A stretch of 64,000 bases of DNA from Macrostomum hystrix. Lineage: Eukaryota; Platyhelminthes; Macrostomidae. Under the pieces are notes generated by a model that was not told where the DNA came from, did not search any database, and saw only the letters and a list, made by a program, of their open reading frames with translations. This document shows positions 1-7,910 of this stretch, piece after piece (the stretch's first letter is position 1; every line of letters begins with the position of its first letter). The stretch spans positions 13,238,501 through 13,302,500 of the forward strand of contig CATNEN010000039.1 in NCBI GenBank assembly GCA_950097015.1, written 5' to 3'. A program made the translations under genes and the position numbers.

Positions 1-664
1 ATTTACTTCATTGTAGAGATTTTATTCCATGTTCAAAGCATATTATGCAATGTGTCAGCTTAAACTGTAGCCTTTTTTCTCACCTGTTCTGCGAACAAAC
101 GAGCTAATTTTATTTCCATTGTTTTATTGAAACGAACACAAAATTAGTTGATGTAATTCATTATGTTGCCTTTGCATTGTTTTAATATGATTTCTTTAGC
201 TGCCTGCCTGTGCCTATATTCTGTTTTAATATTGCTTACTCATCTTCTGCAACCAGTGCTTGACGTACTCATCTGCTGTTTTTGCTGCGCTGTTGCAGCC
301 TTTGCTTTTTTAAGCTCTAAGCAGCCGGTTTGTATGGTCAATGAAACAAATATAATAGATGAGTTTGCTTCTTTTTTTAAAACAAAACTTTAATACGGCC
401 TTAAATGCTTGCTTTTCTACTTGTTCGCGTATGTATGTTTGCTTGTTTGTTAGATTTCTTAATTTCAATTTCTTTCCTGATTTTACATGCTGATTTCGAA
501 ATAAAAAAAACTTGAATTTTTGTTATCAATGAAGTTTTTTATCTTAGTGAACGAAAACATTTGTTTGTTACTAGTTTCAAGCTGATTCAAAAATACAATG
601 GTATAGTAATAGACATTGATAGCTTGCATTCAACACCTCTTATTTGCAGCTGTGTTACACATTT
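1..664. other. AT-rich flank, no gene seen
   Basis: This stretch is AT-rich and holds no gene I can support. A 76-codon open frame at 163-393 (+) is hydrophobic and cysteine-containing, but it has no recognisable domain, no evident splice partners and the base composition of the surrounding non-coding DNA. The composition changes sharply to GC-rich near 715, where the LINE begins. Confidence 0.6.
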
Positions 665-689
665 ACAAGAAGCCAGTTTTCCGCTTACA

Positions 690-804
690 TCTTGACTTAC
701 TTGACTTATCTGCAGGGCGGTCCGACGGACGCAGCGGGGAGGCGGGAGTCGCCCATTCCGCTAATCCCTGAAAGACCCGCAATCGGCCGATGGCGCGGGG
801 CCAG
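690..804 (-). other. LINE 3' UTR and short repeat tail
   Basis: After the ORF2 stop comes about 90 nt of GC-rich sequence, then an abrupt switch to AT-rich DNA. At the switch the minus strand has tandem TAAGTCAAG-like units. Short 3' tandem repeats commonly end I/R1-group LINEs, so I place the element's 3' end here. The exact base is not determined. Confidence 0.5.
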
Positions 805-3800
805 TCAGGGAGGTCCGTGTTCGGTCCTTCCTGCAGCTTGTTCCTCGCTGGGGAAGAAAGAGGCTCGTCTGGTAGCCCTTAGGAACCGGACGAGCCGCGG
901 GATGTTCTCGGATCTGCAAACCTCGTCCATTGATGGGTTTGGTCCGAGGTGATTGAGCCTCTCTCTGGTGAAGAAAGGGCAGTGGCAGACGAAGTGCAGG
1001 GCATCCTCGTCCTCAAGGTTGCAGAAAGGGCACAGCTCACTCCGGAGGTCTCCACGGAGGAAACAGTGTCTGGCGTAGCAGCCATGGCCCGTGAGGGTCA
1101 TGGTGAGGGCCCGGATGTCCTTCCGGGTCTGGTTCAGAAGGACCTTCCGGAGCCGAGCGGATGGCACTGGAACTGCCGCTTTGGATTGGCGGCAGTTAGT
1201 GGTGCTTCTCCACCGGGTAAGATGGAGGTTGGCGGTCCAATCATTAATCTGACGATAAATGACGGTGCTCGGAATCGGAGCCGGGGGGGAGGGGCCCGGC
1301 GCAGAGCTGGCTCCTCCCTGCTTGGCCAGGTGGTCAGCAAGCTCGTTACCAGGGAAACCGGCGTGCCCTGGTATCCACTGAAGTCTGACGGTATTCTTAC
1401 CGGCCAGGTTATTGAGCTGCCGGACGCAGTCGGAGACTGTCCGGGAGGTTGTGGTGGTGTGACAGAGGGCTTGCAGAGCAGCCTGACTGTCCGAGTGAAA
1501 GATGATAGTCCTGCCTGAGATGTTTTTCTCATTCAACTCCGCAGCGCAGGAGCTGATGGCCAGGACCTCGTTCTGGAAAATGCTCGAGGATTTTCCAGTG
1601 TGTTGGGCGTGTGTGGCGACAACACGTCCGTTGATAAGGATACAGACCCCGAAGCCAGCGGAGCCATCCTTCATGGATCCGTCCGTGTAGCAGTGGACCT
1701 CCTGGGTGTTCCAGTGGTCGCTAACTTGGTCCCTGGTGGGGATGAGAACCTTAAAGCGCTGAAGGAGGTTGAGCGAGCACGGTTCACCGTCCGTAAGGAC
1801 ATTGATTCCGTTGCTCGCACCCAAGTCTCTCAGGCAAAGGTCCGTGTGCGGCAGGAGCTTTCGCTTCGCTGCCGCTCGTTGGGGGACGAAGCGCACACCG
1901 GCATCAAGGAGACGCCGGGCGGTTTTTGCCGCCTCCCCGCGGATAAAGATATCGAGCGGGAGGATGTTCAAGAAGGCGTTGAGGCCATCGAAGGGGGCGG
2001 ATGGCGGGGCGCTCATGATCGTCCGACATGCGCGACCTTGCACTCTCCGAAGAGTCTCATGGCAGGTCTTAAGCTGAAGGGCACTAGCCCAGATCAGTCC
2101 GGCGTACGAGACAGCCGGCCTGACCATAGCAGTGTAGATCCACCATAGGCGTTTGGGGGTGAGACCCCACGTGTTGCCCACCGCCCTGCGCAGCTGCGCC
2201 AGGATCGCAAAGGCCTTTTTGGCTTTGGCATGGACATGGGGAGTCCAGCTGAGCCTGTGATCGAGCGTTATGCCCAGGCATTTAGTTTGCTTCTGGAAGG
2301 TGATGTCCTTTCCATACAGCTGCAGGGGGCGAATATGCCATTTGTTTTTGCTGGTGAACATGATCGCCGCTGTCTTAGACTCGGAGAGCTTCAGACCGCA
2401 GCGAGTTGCCCATCTTTCGGCGTTGTTGATAAAGTTTTGCAGAAGGTCTCGGAGGGCCTCTGGTACCGGGCCAGATGCCACTGCCGTAACATCATCCGCA
2501 TAGCCGACCTTTAGGATGGGGTCTGGCTGAGAGTCTCGTAAGAGCTCGTCGATAACCATGTTCCAGAGAACTGGTGAGAGGACGCCGCCTTGTGGGCAAC
2601 CTTTGCAGACAGTGACCGTCCGCTGGTGTCCAAGAAGGTGTGCCGTAGCAGTGCGGTGGCGGACCATGTACATGATCCACCTCCTAAGATGCGAATGCGT
2701 GTGCCGCATACGTAGGGCCCTGTCAAACGCCTCGAAGAGAACGTTGTCGAAGGCCCCGTCAATATCCAGGAAGATGCTCAGGGCAAAGCCGTTCCCGAGG
2801 ACGGCCTTTTCCAGAGCGTCCACCAGAGCGTGGAGAGCGCTTTCGGTGGAACGTCCCGACCGAAAGGCGTGTTGATTGCCGCTTAGTGGCATATTTTTCA
2901 GCTCCACAGAGAGGAGGCGCCAGAGCACCAATCTCTCCATCAGTTTGACCATGGTGGAGGTAAGGCTAATTGGCCGAAACGATTTAATGGAATGGTAGTC
3001 CGGGCGGCCTGGCTTGGGGATAAAAACCACCCTCGCCTCGGTCCATGCCTTCGGAACATACCCAAGCACAATGCAAGCCTTAAGGAGCTTGCAAAGATTT
3101 GTGAGGAAGCCATGGCATTTTACCGCCTCGCGGATGAAGGCTGGTATAATGCCGTCCGGCCCCGGGGATTTGAAGGGTTTGAAAGACTGGGCTGCCTTGG
3201 TAACCCGGTCTTCAGTAATGATGGACGTCGCAAGGATATGACCTCCCTCGGTGTGATCCGGGGGGTCTGTCCCTGCTGGCACGCTGGGGAAAAAGGCTGT
3301 GAGCATAGTGTCGAGCGTTTCCCCAGGGTTCTCGGTGGGTCGGCCATCGGCCTTCCTCACCGTCGAAAGCTTGGACATTTTGTCCAGCGTGAGGGCTTTG
3401 ACAATTCTGGAGGTGGGGCGAGTGCCCTCAAGCTCCTCACAGTATTGCCGCCACTTGCTGTTTTTGGCGTTTCTGACTTCCTTCTTGAAGCTATGGATGG
3501 CTTCGAGATACGCAGCCTGATCAGCCGGGTTTTTTGTCTTCGTGGCCCTGCGGTGCAGCCGCTTCGCCGTTCGACGGAGCTCGCCGAGCTGCGGATTCCA
3601 CCATGGGGCCGAAGTTTTGCCTCTGTAAGCTTTGAGGGGGCAGGAGGCCTCGAAGGCGGTGGTCAGCGAGTTGGTGAGAAACTCAGCTAGCTCATCCGCT
3701 TCATCGCAGGTGTTGGCGGGGGGGCTTAGGTTTCGTTGGGTTCCTTCGAGGTTATGCCTGAAGGCTTCCCAATCGGTATTCCTAGCGTTCCTTTTCCAAG

Positions 3801-4506
3801 TGATCTGGTTAGTGCAGCGTGCACCCGCCAGTTGGAAAGAGATGTATTTGTGATCGGAGAGGGAGGTCTCCGGCAGAACCTGCCACTCCCTAAGGCTCTG
3901 GTAAAGCCCAGGTGTGGCTGGAGTGGCGTCAATGACCTCAGACCATCGGCCATTGTCAAAGGTCGGGGTGCTCCCTGTGTTGCAGAACTCCAGGGACGTG
4001 GTTAAGATGTAGGCAAGGAGGTCCTCGCCTCTCGAGTTAATGTCAGAGCTCCCCCAGTGGGTGTGGTGGGCGTTAATATCGCCAGCCACTATGAGCTCAT
4101 AGTTTTTGGCAGCGCAGGTTTCAGTCAGAGAGATCAGCTCCTCAGGGACTGCCGGCCTGTCGCCCGGTAAGTAAACCGAGGCGATTAAGACGGTTTTTCC
4201 TGGGAGGATGTTCTCCGTCTGGATGACACAGGTGTCCCGATCAGAAAGGTCGGGTCTGTGCCAGGCGTTGAGGGAGTCTCTCACGAGGATGCACGCCCTG
4301 GGAGTTTGGTTCTCCCAGTGACGGCTGTTGTAGAGGCAGTGATACCCATTGGGTACATTTTGAGGCTTACCTTTATGAGTCCACGGCTCCTGGACGAGGA
4401 TGAGACCCGGCATGTTGAGCTCGACATAGCGCATCAGATTGACGGATGCAGCTATGCAGTGTTGCAGGTTAACCTGCAGGCAGGTGATCCCAGTGTGGCC
4501 GATCAT
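805..4506 (-). CDS. LINE ORF2: endonuclease / reverse transcriptase / RNase H polyprotein
   Basis: Intact 1,233-aa frame starting at an ATG (4506-4504). Residues about 8-230 form an APE-like endonuclease: an early LQVNLQH motif, QEPW near residue 40, a GDINAHH motif and a closing SDH. The reverse transcriptase spans roughly 450-760, with FRPISL, FLDIDGAFD, PQGGVLSP and the catalytic YADD at about 669-672. RNase H follows, with TDGS near 939, HSDSQAAL and a GHAG..GNELAD motif. The C-terminus has a C-x2-C-x8-H-x4-C cluster near residue 1158. All catalytic motifs I looked for are present and no internal stop occurs, so this copy looks recently active. The protein would nick target DNA and copy the element RNA by target-primed reverse transcription. 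Its start overlaps the ORF1 stop (ATGA), which suggests translation by termination-reinitiation. Confidence 0.93.
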   Translation of the reverse strand: MIGHTGITCLQVNLQHCIAASVNLMRYVELNMPGLILVQEPWTHKGKPQNVPNGYHCLYNSRHWENQTPRACILVRDSLNAWHRPDLSDRDTCVIQTENILPGKTVLIASVYLPGDRPAVPEELISLTETCAAKNYELIVAGDINAHHTHWGSSDINSRGEDLLAYILTTSLEFCNTGSTPTFDNGRWSEVIDATPATPGLYQSLREWQVLPETSLSDHKYISFQLAGARCTNQITWKRNARNTDWEAFRHNLEGTQRNLSPPANTCDEADELAEFLTNSLTTAFEASCPLKAYRGKTSAPWWNPQLGELRRTAKRLHRRATKTKNPADQAAYLEAIHSFKKEVRNAKNSKWRQYCEELEGTRPTSRIVKALTLDKMSKLSTVRKADGRPTENPGETLDTMLTAFFPSVPAGTDPPDHTEGGHILATSIITEDRVTKAAQSFKPFKSPGPDGIIPAFIREAVKCHGFLTNLCKLLKACIVLGYVPKAWTEARVVFIPKPGRPDYHSIKSFRPISLTSTMVKLMERLVLWRLLSVELKNMPLSGNQHAFRSGRSTESALHALVDALEKAVLGNGFALSIFLDIDGAFDNVLFEAFDRALRMRHTHSHLRRWIMYMVRHRTATAHLLGHQRTVTVCKGCPQGGVLSPVLWNMVIDELLRDSQPDPILKVGYADDVTAVASGPVPEALRDLLQNFINNAERWATRCGLKLSESKTAAIMFTSKNKWHIRPLQLYGKDITFQKQTKCLGITLDHRLSWTPHVHAKAKKAFAILAQLRRAVGNTWGLTPKRLWWIYTAMVRPAVSYAGLIWASALQLKTCHETLRRVQGRACRTIMSAPPSAPFDGLNAFLNILPLDIFIRGEAAKTARRLLDAGVRFVPQRAAAKRKLLPHTDLCLRDLGASNGINVLTDGEPCSLNLLQRFKVLIPTRDQVSDHWNTQEVHCYTDGSMKDGSAGFGVCILINGRVVATHAQHTGKSSSIFQNEVLAISSCAAELNEKNISGRTIIFHSDSQAALQALCHTTTTSRTVSDCVRQLNNLAGKNTVRLQWIPGHAGFPGNELADHLAKQGGASSAPGPSPPAPIPSTVIYRQINDWTANLHLTRWRSTTNCRQSKAAVPVPSARLRKVLLNQTRKDIRALTMTLTGHGCYARHCFLRGDLRSELCPFCNLEDEDALHFVCHCPFFTRERLNHLGPNPSMDEVCRSENIPRLVRFLRATRRASFFPSEEQAAGRTEHGPP
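4503..4506 (-). promoter_or_regulatory. ATGA stop-start overlap coupling LINE ORF1 and ORF2
   Basis: Read on the minus strand, the four bases are ATGA: TGA ends ORF1 and ATG opens ORF2. Some non-LTR elements are known to translate ORF2 by termination-reinitiation at overlaps like this. That this element does so is inferred from the geometry alone. Confidence 0.6.
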
Positions 4507-5741
4507 GGTCCAGCGGGAGTCTCCTTGAGCAGCTCGTCCTCCTCAGACGGGGTCGGGCTGCAGACCTCCATGAGTAGCGGCGCGCCCGCAACCGCTGTGG
4601 AGGGAACGGCGGGAATCGCTGCGGAGAGCTGCTGCTCTGACCGCTGCGTGTCCCGGCCGCTCCACCCAACAACGGTGCAGTCGCTGCCGTCACTCGACGC
4701 CTCGCCCTCGGGGGTCGGGTCCGTGTGGATGGCAGCCTCCTTCCGGTGAGGGGGATCCTCAGACCAGTCGGTGGCCACCGCTCCGTGGGTCCCGGCACTT
4801 TGCGGCTGGCTGGGAGGAAGGGAGGTTTGCGCTTTTGTAGCGCGGGAGCGCTCCAGGTGCTCTCTGAGCGCTCGGGCTTCGCTGAGCGCCCGCAAGACCA
4901 GGCCCGATTTGCGGTTGTTGCGGGCTGGTCTACGATCTCGGGGGCCGGATTCGGCGATGCGGATATTTTTGCCCGGGCGGGGGTCCGCGGACGTTGCATG
5001 CCGCTTAGCTGGCGGAGCTTTCGCCCCAGAGCCAGGAGCGGCCCGCTTATTTTCCGATCCCTCCCCGGCCTTCCTCTCCTGACAATCCAGGATGGTCAGC
5101 GGGTAGAGTCCCGGTTTGATTACGCTCTTGTGAGGGATCCTTTTGGACCAGGCTTCGGAGAAGCCGTAGATCGCCGTGAAACCCTCCGCTTCTTTGCGGA
5201 CGGTTTCGTGGCAGATCAGCCCGGAGGCTGGGAGGTCCGGGTTCATCTTCAGCAGCAGCTGCCGAAGTTGGTCCCCGGACCGGATTGAGCAGGCGTCGGG
5301 AACCCAGACACGATGACGTCGGGTCCGTGGACGCTCGGACTCGGTGGTGCACCTCAGTCTTCCGACATCGGTGCCCCACTTGAAGTCTTTGATCCGATCG
5401 CGCAGTAGGCGGCTATCCCCCGCCGATTTGCACCAGAGGAGGACAGCCCCCTCCTGCGCTTCGGACCTGACAACGCTGACTGGTGTCCCTGCCAGTGCCA
5501 GGTCCGTGAGGCCCTCGTCGATGGTCCTGAGCATGCTTTTGAGCTGCTCGTTTGAGAGGTCCTGTTCCTCGCCGACCACAATGATCGCCGGCTGGACAGG
5601 CTCCCGCTTGGCTTTGGAGGCATAGGTCTCCTTGGCCTTGCTGGCGTTGGACGTGCCGGCCTTGTGGGTGGTGCTTACATCGTTTTCATTGTTTCTTTTC
5701 TTGGTTTGTGCTCTCTGATAGATAAAAAAACAAAAAAACAA
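4503..5741 (-). CDS. LINE ORF1 protein, 5' end uncertain
   Basis: An open frame of about 412 codons directly upstream of ORF2, ending in a TGA that overlaps the ORF2 ATG by four bases. No in-frame ATG exists near the upstream end. The first in-frame methionine is codon 70 (5534-5532), and the frame opens at 5762 in what looks like flanking AT-rich DNA. The likely explanation is a 5' truncation inside ORF1; otherwise translation begins at the internal Met. The middle (about residues 215-300) is rich in K, R, A, P and G, fitting nucleic-acid binding, and the C-terminus is acidic and serine-rich. I see no CCHC zinc knuckle of the kind common in R1/I-group ORF1 proteins. By analogy it would be the RNA-binding RNP partner of ORF2. 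No domain beyond this is recognised. Confidence 0.7.
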   Translation of the reverse strand: MFFCFFIYQRAQTKKRNNENDVSTTHKAGTSNASKAKETYASKAKREPVQPAIIVVGEEQDLSNEQLKSMLRTIDEGLTDLALAGTPVSVVRSEAQEGAVLLWCKSAGDSRLLRDRIKDFKWGTDVGRLRCTTESERPRTRRHRVWVPDACSIRSGDQLRQLLLKMNPDLPASGLICHETVRKEAEGFTAIYGFSEAWSKRIPHKSVIKPGLYPLTILDCQERKAGEGSENKRAAPGSGAKAPPAKRHATSADPRPGKNIRIAESGPRDRRPARNNRKSGLVLRALSEARALREHLERSRATKAQTSLPPSQPQSAGTHGAVATDWSEDPPHRKEAAIHTDPTPEGEASSDGSDCTVVGWSGRDTQRSEQQLSAAIPAVPSTAVAGAPLLMEVCSPTPSEEDELLKETPAGP

Positions 5742-5804
5742 GAAATGCTTTTTAATGTTACTTCATTGAGTATGACTAAATGGTCTATAATTGAGCAAAA
5801 CTAA

Positions 5805-6807
5805 TCTAAACCTAACACTGACCCCTAATGCTTCAGGGTATCTAACACTGACCCCTAATACTTCAGGGTATCTTACACTGACCCCTAATACTTCAGGGTA
5901 TCTTACACTGACCCCTAATGCTTCAGGGTATCTAACACGGACCCTTAATGCTTCAGGGTATCTTACACTGACCCCTAATGCTTCAGGGTATCTAGCACTG
6001 ACCCCTAATGCTTCAGGGTATCTAGCGCTGACCCCTAATGCTTCAGGGTATCTAGCACTGACCCCTAATGCTTCAGGGTATCTTACACTGACCCCTAATA
6101 CTTCAGGGTATCTTACACTGACCCCTAATACTTCAGGGTATCTAACACTGACCCCTAAATGCTTCAGGGTATCTAGCACTGACCCCTAATGCTTCAGGGT
6201 ATCTAGCACTGACCCCTAATGCTTCAGGGTATCTTACACTGACCCCTAATACTTCAGGGTATCTTACACTGACCCCTAATACTTCAGGGTATCTTACACT
6301 GACCCCTAATACTTCAGGGTATCTAGCACTGACCCCTAATGCTTCAGGGTATCTAACACTGACCCCTAATACTTCAGGGTATCTTACACTGACCCCTAAT
6401 ACTTCAGGGTATCTTACACTGACCCCTAATGCTTCAGGGTATCTAACACGGACCCTTAATGCTTCAGGGTATCTTACACTGACCCCTAATGCTTCAGGGT
6501 ATCTAGCACTGACCCCAAATGCTTCAGGGTATCTAGCGCTGACCCCTAATGCTTCAGGGTATCTAGCGCTGACCCCTAATGCTTCAGGGTATCTAGCACT
6601 GACCCCTAATACTTCAGGGTATCTTACACTGACCCCTAATACTTCAGGGTATCTTACACTGACCCCTAAATGCTTCAGGGTATCTAGCACTGACCCCTAA
6701 TGCTTCAGGGTATCTAACACTGACCCCTAATACTTCAGGGTATCTTACACTGACCCCTAATACTTCAGGGTATCTTACACTGACCCCTAATGCTTCAGGG
6801 TATCTAA
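5805..6807. repeat. 30-bp minisatellite, left part (split by LTR element)
   Basis: About 33 tandem copies of a 30-bp unit containing CCCCTAATGCTTCAGGG, with point variants (TAATA/TAATG, TTACAC/TAACAC/TAGCAC) and occasional one-base gains. The array resumes at 11,333 after the LTR retrotransposon, so it was one array of about 1.37 kb. The unit length is a multiple of three and lacks stops in several frames, which produces long false open frames of 10-residue repeats on both strands. Confidence 0.95.
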
Positions 6808-7031
6808 TGTAGCAGCAAATTCACTTCTTTCTTTTAACTCTTAAAATTTAAAGATTCAAATGGTACTTTTATTTCCCCCCTTACCGCTAATTTGTCTATG
6901 ACCCTTGTTATCGATAGGTACAGTTGCCCGGTTAAGACTTAAATGTAACCCCACGACAAAACTAAATAAACAAGCTCAAGCTTTTGCCGACTCTTAAATT
7001 TAACAGCAACATTTGTAGCAAGTCAGCTACA
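6808..7031 (+). repeat. 5' LTR
   Basis: 224 bp, TGTAGC...GCTACA, matching 11109-11332 at all but one position. It is preceded by the CTAA target copy at 6804-6807. It ends AT-rich, with an AATAAA at about 6964-6969 that could serve as polyadenylation signal in the 3' copy. By family logic it holds the element's promoter; I did not identify a convincing TATA box. Confidence 0.95.
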
Positions 7032-7035
7032 AAAT

Positions 7036-7046
7036 TGGTAGCAGAG
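7036..7046 (+). promoter_or_regulatory. Primer binding site (initiator-Met tRNA type)
   Basis: TGGTAGCAGAG lies 4 nt after the 5' LTR. It is complementary to the 3' end of metazoan initiator methionine tRNA (...CTCTGCTACCA) as I know it. Position and match fit a minus-strand priming site. The tRNA genes of this species would settle the assignment. Confidence 0.75.
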
Positions 7047-7055
7047 CGTTTCATC

Positions 7056-7910
7056 ATGCCAAAAACCAGGAGACACGAACCAGGCACAGCAGAAGCCCAG
7101 TGTCAACAGCGGCAACCCGATGAAACGCCTCAAATGCCCGAGCGACAAATCACACAGCACGCAGTCAAACCGCCCGCGTTCTATCGCAAGTCCCCAGAAA
7201 TATGGTTCCGTCAGTTAGAATCCCAGTTCACGTTAGCCGGCATCGTCAATCCGACAACCAAGTTCCACCACACACTGGCCGCTCTACCCGAAGACGTGGC
7301 TTGCTCAATCGATCTGGATACGGGAGACTATGCCTCACTTAAGTCGTCGGTGCTCGAATCATTACGCGTAAACCGGCACCAGCGCATCGAAGAGGCACTG
7401 GCTGCAGTTGAACTCGGCGACCGCCGTCCATCGCAACTGGTTAACGACATCAAGCGCAAGTTCGGCGAAGTCGGTCTGCAAGTCGATGATAGCATCGTCA
7501 AGTCTCGGCTCCTGTCGGCACTCCCGACCCACATCCGTTCCGCATTAGTCGGACACGAAGACGCGCCGCTGGATGCTTTCTCTAAAATCGCCGACAGCAT
7601 GCTGGCCCTGTCAGCCAGCACAACGCCGTTCGCCCCAATCAACCGGGCCATCGCACCCGGCCAGTTGTCCGCAGGAAACAAGAAAAGTCCGTTTCGAGGA
7701 GCTAGACGCGATGATTTTCAAGCCAACCGAAATACTCTCCGCCGCCCTAAAATCTGCAACGGTCACCTGTACTACGCCGCGGAAGCTCGCACCTGCCGAC
7801 CGTGGTGTCAGTGGCCTGGACCGAAGCCGACGATAACACTCGCCAGCCGCCAACCTACTCCGACTCAATCCCGCTCAAGCAGCCCAACGCCGACAGCGGC
7901 GTCAAACTAG
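7056..7910 (+). CDS. gag: Gag polyprotein of the LTR element
   Basis: 284 aa from the ATG at 7056, the first in-frame Met after the PBS. An upstream in-frame ATG at 6984 lies inside the LTR and is unlikely to be used. An N-terminal basic/Gln-rich stretch is followed by a capsid-like helical region (KPPAFY..., WFRQLESQF). Near the C-terminus is C-x2-H-x9-C-x3-C (CNGH...CRPWC), the CHCC nucleocapsid motif known for CsRn1-type elements. Gag assembles the particle and packages element RNA. It ends at TAG 7908-7910, inside the pol frame, which is open from 7751 in the -1 frame. Confidence 0.9.
   Translation: MPKTRRHEPGTAEAQCQQRQPDETPQMPERQITQHAVKPPAFYRKSPEIWFRQLESQFTLAGIVNPTTKFHHTLAALPEDVACSIDLDTGDYASLKSSVLESLRVNRHQRIEEALAAVELGDRRPSQLVNDIKRKFGEVGLQVDDSIVKSRLLSALPTHIRSALVGHEDAPLDAFSKIADSMLALSASTTPFAPINRAIAPGQLSAGNKKSPFRGARRDDFQANRNTLRRPKICNGHLYYAAEARTCRPWCQWPGPKPTITLASRQPTPTQSRSSSPTPTAASN

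Larger units (their letters stand above)
690..5737 (-). mobile_element. Non-LTR retrotransposon (LINE) of the R1/I/LOA group, minus strand
   Basis: About 5 kb of GC-rich DNA in AT-rich surroundings. It encodes two frames on the minus strand, ORF1 then ORF2, joined by an ATGA stop/start overlap at 4506-4503. ORF2 carries an N-terminal APE-type endonuclease, reverse transcriptase, RNase H and a C-terminal CCHC cluster. That domain set is known from the I, R1, LOA and related clades, and I cannot choose among them by eye. Downstream of ORF2 is a GC-rich 3' UTR of about 100 nt. It ends in short TAAGTCAAG-like repeats (about 690-713), resembling the simple-repeat tails of such elements. A 7-bp ACAAGAA occurs at 665-671 and 5738-5744 and could be a target-site duplication, but both ends are uncertain. 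The missing ORF1 start suggests a 5' truncation. Confidence 0.88.

Noticed and set aside
163-393. 76-codon hydrophobic frame
   Set aside because: AT-rich composition like the flanks and no similarity or gene context. Consistent with chance.
949-4749. Plus-strand frames across the LINE
   Set aside because: Shadows of the GC-rich minus-strand ORF1/ORF2, with no recognisable domains.
5763-6690. Decapeptide-repeat frames on both strands
   Set aside because: Artefacts of the 30-bp minisatellite.
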